64,000 bases of DNA from Variovorax paradoxus (GCF_018614955.1 NZ_JAGGNV010000034.1:1-64000), one strand, 5' to 3'; counted from the first letter of the stretch, positions 17,086 through 26,061 are shown. Notes: generated from the letters alone by a model not told the origin. Program-made: numbers and translations.

Positions 17086-17125
17086 GCGGGATCCTGCATG
17101 GGGGCCAGCACCTAAACTGCGTCCC

Positions 17126-18385
17126 ATGCAAACCTACCTCGTCGGCGGCGCGATCCGCGATGCGCTGCTGGGCCGCCCCGGCAGCGATCGCGACTGGGTC
17201 GTGGTCGGCGCCACGCCCGAAGAGATGGTGGCCAAGGGCTTCCTGCCGGTGGGCCGCGACTTCCCGGTGTTCCTGCACCCCAAGACGCGCGAGGAATACG
17301 CGCTGGCGCGCACCGAACGCAAGAGCGCGCCCGGCTACCGCGGCTTCACCATCCACGCGACGCCGGACGTCACGCTCGAGCAGGACCTGGCCCGGCGCGA
17401 CCTGACGGTCAATGCGATCGCGCTGCCGGCGAACAAGGCCGCGACCGCCGCCATCGACGCCGCGCACCTGATCGACCCTTTCCACGGCCGGCGCGATCTG
17501 GAGCAGAAGCTGCTGCGCCACGTGACCGATGCCTTCCGCGAAGACCCGGTGCGCATCCTGCGCGTCGCGCGCTTCGCGGCCCGCTTCACCGACTTCGGCG
17601 TCGCGCCCGAGACCATGGCGCTGATGCGCGAGATGGTGGCCGCCGGCGAAGTCGATGCGCTGGTGCCCGAGCGGGTCTGGCAGGAGCTTGCGCGCGGGTT
17701 GATGGAAGCCAGGCCTTCGCGCATGTTCGAACTGTTACGCGATTGCGGCGCGCTGGCCGTGCTGCTGCCCGAGGTCGACCGGCTGTGGGGCGTGCCGCAG
17801 CCAGAAGCCCATCATCCGGAGGTCGACACGGGCGAGCACCTCATGATGGTGCTCGACATGGCGGCCCGGCTCGAGGCGCCGCTTTCGGTGCGCTTCGCCT
17901 GCCTGGTGCATGACCTCGGCAAGGGCACCACGCCGGCCGAGGCGCTGCCGCGCCACATCGGCCACGAGCAGCGCAGCGTCGAACTGCTGCGCGCCGTGTG
18001 CGAGCGCTGGCGCGTGCCGGTCGAACTGCGCGAACTGGCCGAGGTGGTGGCGCGCGAGCACGGCAACATCCACCGCAGCGGCGAGCTCGGCGCGAAGGCG
18101 CTGGTGCGGCTGCTCGAACGCTGCGATGCGTTTCGCAAACCCGAGCGATTCGATCAGGCGTTGCTGGCCTGCGAATGCGATGCGCGCGGGCGGCTCGGGC
18201 TCGAGGACAGGCCTTATCCACAGCGCGAACGCTTGCTGGCCGCGCTGGCCGCGGCCCAAGCCGTCGAAACGGAGCCGATCGCGCGCGCGGCGCAGCAGGC
18301 GGGCGCCGCCGGCGCGAGGATCGGCGAGGCGATCGCCCGCGCGCGCGTGGTCGCCGTGGCCGCCGCACTCCCTGTTTCCGTCTGA
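17126..18385 (+). CDS. cca: CCA-adding tRNA nucleotidyltransferase, HD-domain type
   Basis: Adds or repairs the 3' CCA end of tRNAs. The 419-residue protein has the class II head motif VGGAIRDALLGR at the start and RRDLTVNAIAL (about residue 91). A neck/body RNA-binding part follows, and then an HD phosphohydrolase domain with LVHDLGKGTTP (about residue 258), as in the multifunctional enzyme of beta- and gammaproteobacteria. The start MQTYLVGGAIRD is exactly the family start. Confidence 0.96.
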   Translation: MQTYLVGGAIRDALLGRPGSDRDWVVVGATPEEMVAKGFLPVGRDFPVFLHPKTREEYALARTERKSAPGYRGFTIHATPDVTLEQDLARRDLTVNAIALPANKAATAAIDAAHLIDPFHGRRDLEQKLLRHVTDAFREDPVRILRVARFAARFTDFGVAPETMALMREMVAAGEVDALVPERVWQELARGLMEARPSRMFELLRDCGALAVLLPEVDRLWGVPQPEAHHPEVDTGEHLMMVLDMAARLEAPLSVRFACLVHDLGKGTTPAEALPRHIGHEQRSVELLRAVCERWRVPVELRELAEVVAREHGNIHRSGELGAKALVRLLERCDAFRKPERFDQALLACECDARGRLGLEDRPYPQRERLLAALAAAQAVETEPIARAAQQAGAAGARIGEAIARARVVAVAAALPVSV

Positions 18386-18448
18386 AAAAGCGATTGCCGG
18401 TTTTGACCGACGCCCTCCGCCCTGCGACTCTGTTATGGTTTTCCCTCC

Positions 18449-19210
18449 ATGCAGACGCCTCCTCGCCTTACCCCCGACGCCGCGTTGTTCCTCGACTTCG
18501 ACGGCACGCTGGTGGACATCGCCGAGACGCCCGAGGCGATCGACGTGCCCAGCGCCCTGGTTCCGCTGCTGAGCGACCTGAGTGACTTGCTGGACGGCGC
18601 GCTGGCGGTCGTGTCCGGCCGGCAGATCGACGTGCTCGACCGGTTCCTCGCACCGCTGCGCCTGCCGGCCGCCGGCGAGCACGGCGTGCAGCGCCGCGAT
18701 GCCGAGGGCCGGATGCAGGAGCAGCGCGCGCCCGACCTCAAGCTGGTGCTGGACGTCGCCAACGAACTCGCGCGCGTCTACGAAGGCCTGCTGGTGGAAC
18801 GCAAGCATGCCGCGATCGCCCTGCACTACCGGCTCGCGCCGCAGCTCGAAGCCGTCTGCCGCGACGCGCTGCTGCGCGCGATCGACGGCCAGTCGCAGCT
18901 GGAGCTGCTGCACGGCAAGTTCGTGTTCGAGGTCAAGCCCGCGGGCGTCAACAAGGGCATCGCGATCGATGCCTTCCTGCGCGAGGCGCCCTTCGCCGGC
19001 CGCATGCCGGTCTTCGCCGGCGACGACACCACCGACGAAAGCGGCTTCGCCATCGTGCAGCCGCGCGGCGGCGTGGCGATCAAGGTCGGATCGGGGCCCA
19101 GCCTGGCGCTGCACCGGCTGGATTCCCCACGCGCCGTGTTCGAATGGCTGGTCCAGGCACGCGATCTGCTCGCGGGACCGGCATCCGACACCCGAGGAAA
19201 ACCTGCATGA
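18449..19210 (+). CDS. otsB: Trehalose-6-phosphate phosphatase
   Basis: Removes phosphate from trehalose-6-phosphate to give trehalose. A 253-residue HAD-family hydrolase: the nucleophile motif is DFDGTL (Asp16), VSGRQID is the motif II region, and GDDTTDESGF (about residue 190) is the metal-binding motif. It is the first gene of an otsB, GH15, otsA operon; its stop overlaps the next start (ATGA). Trehalose made by this operon would serve as an osmotic and desiccation protectant. Confidence 0.95.
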   Translation: MQTPPRLTPDAALFLDFDGTLVDIAETPEAIDVPSALVPLLSDLSDLLDGALAVVSGRQIDVLDRFLAPLRLPAAGEHGVQRRDAEGRMQEQRAPDLKLVLDVANELARVYEGLLVERKHAAIALHYRLAPQLEAVCRDALLRAIDGQSQLELLHGKFVFEVKPAGVNKGIAIDAFLREAPFAGRMPVFAGDDTTDESGFAIVQPRGGVAIKVGSGPSLALHRLDSPRAVFEWLVQARDLLAGPASDTRGKPA

Positions 19211-21132
19211 CGACGAATCTGAAAGAGGTCGCCACGCCCGAAGACCGCGCCGGCGAGGCAATCGCAGGCGCTGCCGGCGCGAGCGACAAGGCAGCGCCGC
19301 ATCCCGAGGTGCTGGAAGCACCCGCTGGCCGCCGCGGCTTCGTTGGGCCGGCCGAACCCTCGCTGAAGCTGGGCGTGATCGGCAACTGCGCCTTCAGCGC
19401 GCTGGTCGACGAGCGCGGCCGCATCGTCTGGTGCTGCCTGCCGCGTTTCGACGGCGAGCCGGTGTTCAACGCGCTGCTGCATCCGGCCGAGAATGCGAGC
19501 GCATGGGCCATCGAGATCGAGGACTTCGCGTCGGCCAAGCAGTGGTACGAGCCGAACACCGCCGTGCTGCGCACCCAGCTCTTCGACAGCGCGGGCCAGG
19601 GCCTCGAGATCACCGACCTGGCGCCGCGCTTTCACAGCCGCTCGCGCTATTTCAGGCCGCTCACCATCGTCCGCCGCGTCAGGCCGATCCAGGGCACGCC
19701 GCGCATCCGCGTTTCGCTCGCGCCTCGCTTCCAGTGGGGCGCGACGGCGCCGACCATCACGCGCGGCAGCAACCACATCCGCTACGTGGGGCCCGACTTC
19801 GCGCTGCGCCTCAACACCGACGCCTCGGTCTCGCACGTGCTCTCGGGCCAGGCCTTCGTGCTGTCGCGCGAGCACAACTTCGTGTTCGGCGCCGACGAGA
19901 CGCTGACCGACGGCATCGCCGACACCGCGCGGCATTTCGAGCAGGAGACCATCGCTTACTGGCGCACCTGGAGCAAGCGGCTCGCGATCCCCTTCGAGTG
20001 GCAGGAGGCGGTGATCCGCGCCGCGATCACGCTCAAGATGTCGCTCTACGAGGACACCGGCGCCATCGTCGCCGCCATGACCACCAGCATCCCCGAGGCG
20101 CCGGGCAGCCAGCGCAACTGGGACTACCGCTTCTGCTGGCTGCGCGACGCCTTCTTCGTGGTGCGCGCGCTCAACAGCCTGTCCGAAGTCGGCACCATGG
20201 AAGACTATCTGCGCTGGCTCGGCAACGTGGTGATCGGCTCGCACGGCGAGCACATTCAGCCGCTCTACGGCATCGGCCTGGAGCGCGAACTGCCGGAGTC
20301 CTTCGTCGAAGGGCTGGCCGGCTACCGCGGCATGGGGCCGGTGCGCGTGGGCAACCAGGCGCAGGAGCACTTCCAGCACGACGTCTACGGCAACATCGTG
20401 CTCGGCGCCTCGCAGGCCTTCCACGACCACCGCCTGCTCAGCCGCGCCGGCGTGGCCGAGTTCCCGTACCTCGAGGCCGTAGGCGAACAGGCCATCCGCG
20501 TTTACGGCACGCCCGACGCCGGCATGTGGGAGCTGCGCACGCGCGCGCGCATCCACACCAGCTCGGCGCTGATGAGCTGGGCCGCCTGCGACCGGCTCGC
20601 GAAGGTGGCGCGCGCGCTCGGCCTGCCGGAACGCGCGGCCTACTGGCACGGCCATTCCTCGCGCATGCGCGAGGAGATCCTCACCAAGTCCTGGTGCGAG
20701 GAGCGCCAGGCCTTCGCCGAGAGCTTCGGCGGCCACGAGCTCGATGCGAGCATCCTGCTGATGGCCGAGGTCGGCCTGATCGACGCGCGCGACCCGCGCT
20801 TCATCTCGACCGTCGAGGCGATGGAGAAATCGCTCTGCGACGGCCCCTACATGCGCCGCTACGAGGCAGCCGACGATTTCGGCAAGCCCGAGACGGCCTT
20901 CAACATCTGCACCTTCTGGCGCATCGACGCCCTGGCCAAGATCGGCCGCAAGGCCGAGGCGCGGCAGATCTTCGAAACCATGCTGGCGGCACGCAATCCG
21001 CTGGGCCTGCTGTCGGAAGACACGCACCCCATCACGGGCGAGATGTGGGGCAACTTCCCGCAAACCTATTCGATGGTGGGCATCATCAATGCGGCGGTGC
21101 GGCTGTCGGCGCCGTGGGATTCGTGCATATGA
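19207..21132 (+). CDS. Glycoside hydrolase family 15 protein (glucoamylase/trehalase type)
   Basis: A 641-residue cytoplasmic protein. A beta-rich N-terminal domain (about residues 60-280, GVIGNCAFSALVDERGRIVW) is followed by an (alpha/alpha)6 barrel (about 290-630) with NWDYRFCWLRDA, the catalytic-region motif of bacterial GH15 enzymes. Related proteins are glucoamylases or trehalases. Its place between otsB and otsA, with ATGA overlap to otsB, points to a link with trehalose or short glucan turnover. The first 50 residues are a low-complexity Ala-rich extension. ATG 19207 is preferred to a start inside otsB. Whether it degrades trehalose is not decided by sequence. Confidence 0.9.
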   Translation: MTTNLKEVATPEDRAGEAIAGAAGASDKAAPHPEVLEAPAGRRGFVGPAEPSLKLGVIGNCAFSALVDERGRIVWCCLPRFDGEPVFNALLHPAENASAWAIEIEDFASAKQWYEPNTAVLRTQLFDSAGQGLEITDLAPRFHSRSRYFRPLTIVRRVRPIQGTPRIRVSLAPRFQWGATAPTITRGSNHIRYVGPDFALRLNTDASVSHVLSGQAFVLSREHNFVFGADETLTDGIADTARHFEQETIAYWRTWSKRLAIPFEWQEAVIRAAITLKMSLYEDTGAIVAAMTTSIPEAPGSQRNWDYRFCWLRDAFFVVRALNSLSEVGTMEDYLRWLGNVVIGSHGEHIQPLYGIGLERELPESFVEGLAGYRGMGPVRVGNQAQEHFQHDVYGNIVLGASQAFHDHRLLSRAGVAEFPYLEAVGEQAIRVYGTPDAGMWELRTRARIHTSSALMSWAACDRLAKVARALGLPERAAYWHGHSSRMREEILTKSWCEERQAFAESFGGHELDASILLMAEVGLIDARDPRFISTVEAMEKSLCDGPYMRRYEAADDFGKPETAFNICTFWRIDALAKIGRKAEARQIFETMLAARNPLGLLSEDTHPITGEMWGNFPQTYSMVGIINAAVRLSAPWDSCI

Positions 21133-21157
21133 ACCCGGCCGCCATCACAAGGAGCCC

Positions 21158-22543
21158 ATGAGCCGTCTCGTCGTCATTTCCAATCGCGTCGCCGATCCGC
21201 GCAAGCCCGCAGCCGGCGGCTTGGCCGTCGCGCTCGGCGAAAGCCTGCAGCTGACCGGCGGCCTGTGGTTCGGCTGGAGCGGCACCATCGTGGAGAACGG
21301 CCCGACCGGCGAAGGCGATATGCACCGGCAGCAGGCCGGCAAGGTCACCCTCGCCACCCTCGACCTCGGCCGCGAAGACCACGACAGCTACTACCTCGGC
21401 TACAGCAACGACGTGCTGTGGCCGGTGTTCCACGACCGGCTGGACCTGGCCAACTTCGAGGCCAGCTTCATCGGCGGCTACCGGCGCGTGAACCAGCTGT
21501 TCGCGCGCAAGCTGCTGCCGCTGCTGCAGGACGACGACATCATCTGGGTGCACGACTATCACCTGATCCCGCTCGCGGCCGAGCTGCGCGCGATGGGGTG
21601 CCGGCAGCGCATCGGCTTCTTCCTTCATATCCCGCTGCCGCCGCACATCATCATGGCGGCGGTCCCGCAGCACGAATGGCTCATGCGATCGCTCTTCGCC
21701 TACGACCTGATCGGCTTCCAGGCCCAGCAGGACGTGCAGCATTTCGAGCAGTACGTGCGCAACGAGGCCAACGGCGCCTTCATGGGCAACAGCATCTACC
21801 GCGCCTACGGCCAGACGGTGCGCTGCGGCGCCTTCCCGATCGGCATCGACGTCGACGAGTTCGCGGCACTCACGCATGCCAAGGAATCGCGCGACATGTA
21901 CGAGACCATGAAGCGCGAGTACTCGAGCCGGCGCCTGCTGCTGGGCATCGACCGGCTCGACTACTCCAAGGGCATTCCGAACCGCGTGCGCTCCTTCCGC
22001 GAACTGCTGGCCAACTACCCGGAGAACCGCCGCAGCGCGACCCTGATCCAGATCGCCTCGCCCACGCGCGAGACGGTCGACGCCTACGCCGACATCCGGC
22101 GCGAGCTCGAGTCGCTGTGCGGCGCCATCAACGGCGACTACGGCGAGCTCGACTGGATGCCGGTGCGCTACATCCACCGCATGGTGGCGCGCAAGCGCGT
22201 GCCGGGCCTGTGCCGCGCGGCCGCGGTCGGGCTGGTGACGCCGCTGCGCGACGGCATGAACCTGGTGGCCAAGGAATACATCGCGGCGCAGGACCCGGCC
22301 GACCCGGGCGTGCTGGTGCTGTCGCGCTTCGCCGGCGCGGCCGAGCAATTGAAGGAGGCGCTGCTGGTGAACCCCTACGACACCCACGGCACCGCCGAGA
22401 CCGTGCAGCAGGCGCTGCAGATGCCGCTGGAGGAGCGCCGCGAGCGCCACCAGAAGCTGCTGTCTCGCATTCGCGAGCAGGACGTGCATTGGTGGCGGCG
22501 CAGCTTTCTGGACGCGCTGCGCGCCGCCGAGAGCGTGCGCTAG
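21158..22543 (+). CDS. otsA: Trehalose-6-phosphate synthase
   Basis: Makes trehalose-6-phosphate from UDP-glucose and glucose-6-phosphate. A 461-residue GT20 enzyme. Sequence marks in order: SNRVADP and AAGGLAVAL (glucose-6-phosphate site), WFGWSG, HDYHLIPLA, and DRLDYSKGIPNRV (UDP-glucose site). An AAGGAG site (21149-21154) lies 3 bases before ATG 21158, which fixes the start. It closes the otsB, GH15, otsA operon. Confidence 0.97.
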   Translation: MSRLVVISNRVADPRKPAAGGLAVALGESLQLTGGLWFGWSGTIVENGPTGEGDMHRQQAGKVTLATLDLGREDHDSYYLGYSNDVLWPVFHDRLDLANFEASFIGGYRRVNQLFARKLLPLLQDDDIIWVHDYHLIPLAAELRAMGCRQRIGFFLHIPLPPHIIMAAVPQHEWLMRSLFAYDLIGFQAQQDVQHFEQYVRNEANGAFMGNSIYRAYGQTVRCGAFPIGIDVDEFAALTHAKESRDMYETMKREYSSRRLLLGIDRLDYSKGIPNRVRSFRELLANYPENRRSATLIQIASPTRETVDAYADIRRELESLCGAINGDYGELDWMPVRYIHRMVARKRVPGLCRAAAVGLVTPLRDGMNLVAKEYIAAQDPADPGVLVLSRFAGAAEQLKEALLVNPYDTHGTAETVQQALQMPLEERRERHQKLLSRIREQDVHWWRRSFLDALRAAESVR

Positions 22544-22544
22544 C

Positions 22545-22859
22545 CTAGCCGGCCAGCAGTTGCCACAGCCGCGCGACGCGCGAGTTCGCCGCCGGCACGG
22601 CAGGCGCCGCTTGCGGCACGCCCCGCAGGCGCACCGGCGTCAGCGCCGTGACCTCGATCCAGCCGCCGCGCCCGGCCACATAAGCCTCGCCTTCGTCGAA
22701 GCTGTTCTGCACGCTGAACACGGTGTCGCCGAACCAGGACGGCGGCGACACGATGCGCACGCGGCCTTCCGTGACCAGCAGCGAAGCGCCCGCATCGAGG
22801 GCCACGCGCAGCGACTGGCCGGGCTCGAGCCGCGTGGTTTCGGGAAGATCGCTGGTCAT
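22545..22859 (-). CDS. DUF2917 family protein, second copy
   Basis: A 104-residue protein beginning MTSDLPETTRLEPGQSLRV. The DUF2917 pattern covers most of it: an opening LEPGQSLRV strand, a central VTEGRVRIVSP turn and a glycine-rich end. It is only distantly similar to the 11662-11985 protein. The start ATG (22857-22859) is chosen because the domain begins shortly after it; the upstream extension has no family content. It diverges from the MocR-type gene across a 181-base gap and ends one base from the otsA stop (convergent). The function is unknown. Confidence 0.78.
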   Translation of the reverse strand: MTSDLPETTRLEPGQSLRVALDAGASLLVTEGRVRIVSPPSWFGDTVFSVQNSFDEGEAYVAGRGGWIEVTALTPVRLRGVPQAAPAVPAANSRVARLWQLLAG

Positions 22860-22969
22860 GGCAGGCCTCGTCGATGCAGAGTGGGGATGCTTGAATCGTA
22901 GGCAGCGGGCTGCCTCGAAAACAGGCACAACCAAGGACAATCGGAAGCGGAACAGTGCGGTGCCGACCC

Positions 22970-23010
22970 CATCTGTTATGGTCGTTTTTCCCGGCATCTG
23001 CATCTGTTTT
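22970..23010. promoter_or_regulatory. CATCTG direct repeats before the MocR-type gene
   Basis: CATCTGTT occurs at 22970-22977 and 23001-23008, with a further CATCTG at 22995-23000. The first and third copies are 31 bases apart, about three helical turns, in the same orientation. MocR/GntR regulators often bind direct repeats in the gap to a divergent gene, so this is a candidate operator. Confidence 0.35.
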
Positions 23011-23040
23011 CCCCGCCGTCATTGCCGGAGCATCGAAGCC

Positions 23041-24621
23041 ATGGACTCACCCCCGCTCTACCGGCAGCTGGCCGCGCGCTACCTGGACGCGATCCGCGCC
23101 GGCTCGCTCCAGCCCGGCGACAAGCTGCCTTCGCTGCGCAGCCTGATGCGCCAGCACGGCGTCAGCCTCTCGACCGCGCTGCAGCTGTGCCGCGCGTTGG
23201 AGAGCGAAGGCTGGGTCGAGGCCCGCGAGCGCTCGGGCTACTTCGTGCGCCGCCCGCAGCGCCTGTCGATCGCGGCCATGGACGAGCCCGCGGCCGACCG
23301 GGCGCCCGACCCGGCGCAGTACGTGGGCATCCACGCCAAGGTCTCGGACTTCGTGGCGCGCCGCCGGCAGATCCCCGAGAAGCTCAACCTCTCCATCGCG
23401 CGCGGCGCGCCGGAGCTCTATCCGGCCGAGGCGCTGCGCAACGCCATGACGCGCATGCTGCGCCAGCAACCCGGCATGCTGGCGGTCGCCGCGCCGCTGA
23501 AGGGCCATCGCCAGTTCCGCGAGGTGCTCGCGCAGCGCAGCGTGCGCGTGGGCATGACGATCTCGCCGGAGGACATCCTGGTCACCAACGGCTGCATCGA
23601 GGCGCTCAATCTCGCGCTGCGCGCCGTGGCGCAGCCGGGCGACACGGTGGCGGTGGAGTCGCCCACCTTCTACGGCCTGCTGCAGGTGCTCGAGAGCCTC
23701 GGCATGCGCGCGCTGGAGATTCCGACCAGCCCGCAGACCGGCATCTCGATCGAGGCGCTGGAGCTCGCGATCCGCACCTACGACAACATCAAGGCCGTGG
23801 TGGTGGTGCCGCACCTGCAGAACCCGCTGGGCAGCGTGATGCCCGATGCCCACAAGGCGCGGCTCGCGCAGCTGTGCGAGCAGCATGCGATCCCCTTGAT
23901 CGAGGACGACACCTACAGCGAGCTCGTCGATGCGCCAATGCCGCCGCGCGCGCTCAAGTCCTGGGACGCCAGCGGCAACGTGATCCATTGCGCCTCGCTG
24001 CACAAGATCCTCGCGCCCGGCCTGCGGCTGGGCTGGATCGCGGCCGGGCGCTGGCAGGCGCGCGTGGAGATGCTCAAGTTCGCGCAGACGCGCAACAACG
24101 AGGGACTCTCGCAGGGTGCGGCCGGCCTCTTCATGGCCACCGGCGCCTACGACCGTCACCTGCGCCATCTGCGCAACTGCCTGAAGACGCAGCGCGAGCA
24201 GACTGCCGACGCGATCGCCGGCTACTTTCCTGCGGGCACGCGCATCAACCTGCCGCCCGGCGGCTTGCAGCTGTGGGTCGAGCTGCCCGAGCGCCTCTCC
24301 TCGTCGCGGGTCTTCGATGCGGCATTGGCCGAGCGGATCGTGGTGGCGCCCGGCACGCTGTTCTCGAACTCCTCGCGCTTCGACCACTACCTGCGCATCA
24401 ACTGCGGCTGGCCCTATGGCGAGGCGGTCGATGCCGGCCTGCGCCGACTGGGGCAGATCGTGGAGAAGGCGTTGCTCCCTTCCCCTCTGGGGGAGTGCCG
24501 GGGTGGGGGCCTCGGCGCTCGATCAAGCGCTGCGCCGAATCAGAGGCCCGGTGCCCCCACCCCCTCCCTCCCCCAGCGGGGGAGGGAGCAGGGTCAATCC
24601 AGCAGCGCCAGCGCCGCGTAG
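23041..24621 (+). CDS. MocR-type regulator: GntR winged helix fused to PLP aminotransferase fold
   Basis: A 526-residue protein. The GntR-type winged helix-turn-helix (about residues 1-75; YRQLAARYLDAIRAG, GDKLPSLRSLMRQHGVS) is joined to a fold-type I aminotransferase domain (about 100-470). The PLP lysine is in HCASLHKILAPG, and NPLGSVMP and DDTYSELV are also visible. MocR proteins use PLP-bound ligands as effectors. The last 45 or so residues are encoded by a GC-rich inverted repeat and look non-native (PLGECRGGG, PSLPQRGRE). The likely target is the divergent DUF2917 gene. The end overlaps the convergent ROK gene by 28 bases. Confidence 0.88.
   Translation: MDSPPLYRQLAARYLDAIRAGSLQPGDKLPSLRSLMRQHGVSLSTALQLCRALESEGWVEARERSGYFVRRPQRLSIAAMDEPAADRAPDPAQYVGIHAKVSDFVARRRQIPEKLNLSIARGAPELYPAEALRNAMTRMLRQQPGMLAVAAPLKGHRQFREVLAQRSVRVGMTISPEDILVTNGCIEALNLALRAVAQPGDTVAVESPTFYGLLQVLESLGMRALEIPTSPQTGISIEALELAIRTYDNIKAVVVVPHLQNPLGSVMPDAHKARLAQLCEQHAIPLIEDDTYSELVDAPMPPRALKSWDASGNVIHCASLHKILAPGLRLGWIAAGRWQARVEMLKFAQTRNNEGLSQGAAGLFMATGAYDRHLRHLRNCLKTQREQTADAIAGYFPAGTRINLPPGGLQLWVELPERLSSSRVFDAALAERIVVAPGTLFSNSSRFDHYLRINCGWPYGEAVDAGLRRLGQIVEKALLPSPLGECRGGGLGARSSAAPNQRPGAPTPSLPQRGREQGQSSSASAA
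24474..24589. repeat. Large GC-rich inverted repeat inside the MocR gene 3' end
   Basis: Outer arms GCTCCCT (24474-24480) and AGGGAGC (24583-24589), and inner arms GGGGTGGGGGC (24500-24510) and GCCCCCACCCC (24553-24563), form a long imperfect hairpin of about 116 bases. It sits between two convergent genes, where it could act as a bidirectional transcription barrier. It is read through by the MocR frame and looks like a dispersed palindromic repeat of comamonad genomes; a search would show the copy number. Confidence 0.65.
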
Positions 24622-25520
24622 TCACCCACCTTGTCGCCCAGCCCCGCGGGCACCAGCACCGCACCGCGCGTCAAGGCGACCAGCTTGCCGTCGACCTGCG
24701 CCTGCAGGCGCGGCAGCAGGAACTCGCGGTTGTTCCAGAACACGCTGCCGCCCAGGCTGATGCGTTCGAGGTCCAGGGTCGCGACCAGGTTGTAGAGCAT
24801 GCGGCCCATCACGCGGCACAGCGCATCGGTGGTGGCCAGCGCCTGCGGGTCGCCCGCGGCGGCCGCGGCGAAGAGCTCGGGGGCCGAATGCCCGAAGCGG
24901 CGCGCGATCGAGTTGCCGGCGGCCAGGCCTTCGACGTCGCCGACGTTGCCGCAGCCGCACAGCGCATTGCTGTCGTCGTCGACCACGAAGCTGTGGCCCG
25001 CATGGCCCGCGTTGCCGTTCTTGCCGTGCAGGATGCGGCCGTCGACGCACAGGCCCACGCCGACGCCGGTGCTCCAGGTGACATAGGCGCAATGGTCGGC
25101 GCCTTGCAGCGCCCCCCAGCGGCGCTCGGCCTCGAGCGCAGCCACCGCGTCGTTCTCGACCCGCACATGAGCGAAGCGCCGCTTGAGCGGGGCCTCGACG
25201 ATCGCCGTCATCCAGTTGTTGGGCAGGCCGCGCGCCGGGCCCGCGATGCCGCCGCAGATGTTGGGCGTGGCCAGCTCCACCATGCCGTCGCGCAGCACGA
25301 AGGGACCGGCCGAGGACACGCCCACGCGGTCGATCGAATCGGCGGCGATGCCCTGCTCGGCGCAGATCTCGTCGATGAGCCGCAGGATCTGCAGCGCAAC
25401 CGCATCGTTGTCGCCGGTCTTCGCGGTCGGCTCGCTGCGCCGCCCGATCAGCGGGGATGCGCTGTCGGCCGACAGGCTCACGGCCACCTTGGTGCCGCCG
25501 ATATCGACACAAGCTCTCAT
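24594..25520 (-). CDS. ROK family sugar kinase or regulator-like protein
   Basis: A 308-residue ROK protein. The ATP phosphate-binding VDIGGTKVAV is at the N-terminus, the probable catalytic Asp is in VENDAVAALEAE (about residue 122), and GHAGH with CGCGNVGDVEG covers the zinc-site region. The usual zinc motif is C-x-C-G-x2-G-C-x-E; here the third Cys is Asp, so zinc binding may be altered. There is no N-terminal winged helix, so it is a kinase type, not an NagC-type repressor. The sugar is unknown; glucose or N-acetyl-hexosamine are usual. It lies 4 bases after the DUF2905 gene, same strand. Confidence 0.88.
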   Translation of the reverse strand: MRACVDIGGTKVAVSLSADSASPLIGRRSEPTAKTGDNDAVALQILRLIDEICAEQGIAADSIDRVGVSSAGPFVLRDGMVELATPNICGGIAGPARGLPNNWMTAIVEAPLKRRFAHVRVENDAVAALEAERRWGALQGADHCAYVTWSTGVGVGLCVDGRILHGKNGNAGHAGHSFVVDDDSNALCGCGNVGDVEGLAAGNSIARRFGHSAPELFAAAAAGDPQALATTDALCRVMGRMLYNLVATLDLERISLGGSVFWNNREFLLPRLQAQVDGKLVALTRGAVLVPAGLGDKVGDYAALALLD

Positions 25521-25524
25521 CGAA

Positions 25525-25719
25525 TCAAATCCACTTTGCGATCAATGCCGCGATCGTGCTGAGCACCACCGTGCTGCCGATCGGCAGCTGCCATTCGCGC
25601 CCGAAGGCGCGGAACTCGAAGTCGCCGGGCAGGCGCCCGAAGCCGTAGCGCCGCAGCCACTCCGTGAGCCCGCTCATGAGGACCAGTGCAAGCACGACGA
25701 CGATCAGCCAGCGAATCAT
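25525..25719 (-). CDS. DUF2905 family small membrane protein
   Basis: A 64-residue protein with two hydrophobic segments, one at each end (IRWLIVVVLALVLMSGL and STVVLSTIAALIAKWI). The linking segment contains YGFGRLPGDFEF, the LGRLPGD-type motif of DUF2905. The function is unknown; these small proteins are widespread in bacteria. It is the first gene of a two-gene unit with the ROK gene. Confidence 0.88.
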   Translation of the reverse strand: MIRWLIVVVLALVLMSGLTEWLRRYGFGRLPGDFEFRAFGREWQLPIGSTVVLSTIAALIAKWI

Positions 25720-25836
25720 GGGAAGAGTCTAGCGCTGCCGGAAAGAGGCCGTTGGGCATGCATGCATGACGCAAAACTGCAAGACCGCGAGGCCATGTCC
25801 TAGGATCATCGAAGCTCTTTTCAGAAGGAGCACACC

Positions 25837-26061
25837 ATGTTCGAAGCCACCCTCCGCATCGGGCTGGCCGGCCTGCTGTGCGTGCTGGCCGCCGGCATCG
25901 GCGGTTGCGATGCGCGGGGCACCATTCATTCGGCAGCCCAGGCCACCGAGGCCTGGAGCGACCACGGCAAGGTCATCGTCTGGCAGGGGATGGAGGAGCC
26001 GCGCGAACGCACATCTGCGGCGCGAACCGAAGGCACGGGTGGACCGGTCAACGATCTGTGA
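25837..26061 (+). CDS. Small hypothetical lipoprotein-like protein
   Basis: A 74-residue protein of no recognised family. It starts with a hydrophobic segment and a possible lipobox (GIGGC, Cys near residue 28), so it is probably secreted or lipid-anchored. The mature part is short and hydrophilic. A good AAGGAG ribosome binding site lies about 8 bases before ATG 25837, which supports it as a real gene despite its size. It converges on the AraC-type gene. Confidence 0.55.
   Translation: MFEATLRIGLAGLLCVLAAGIGGCDARGTIHSAAQATEAWSDHGKVIVWQGMEEPRERTSAARTEGTGGPVNDL

Noticed and set aside
18826..21063. 745-codon minus-strand frame opposite the GH15 gene
   Set aside because: Shadow frame; the plus strand carries a clear GH15 protein with ATGA coupling to otsB.
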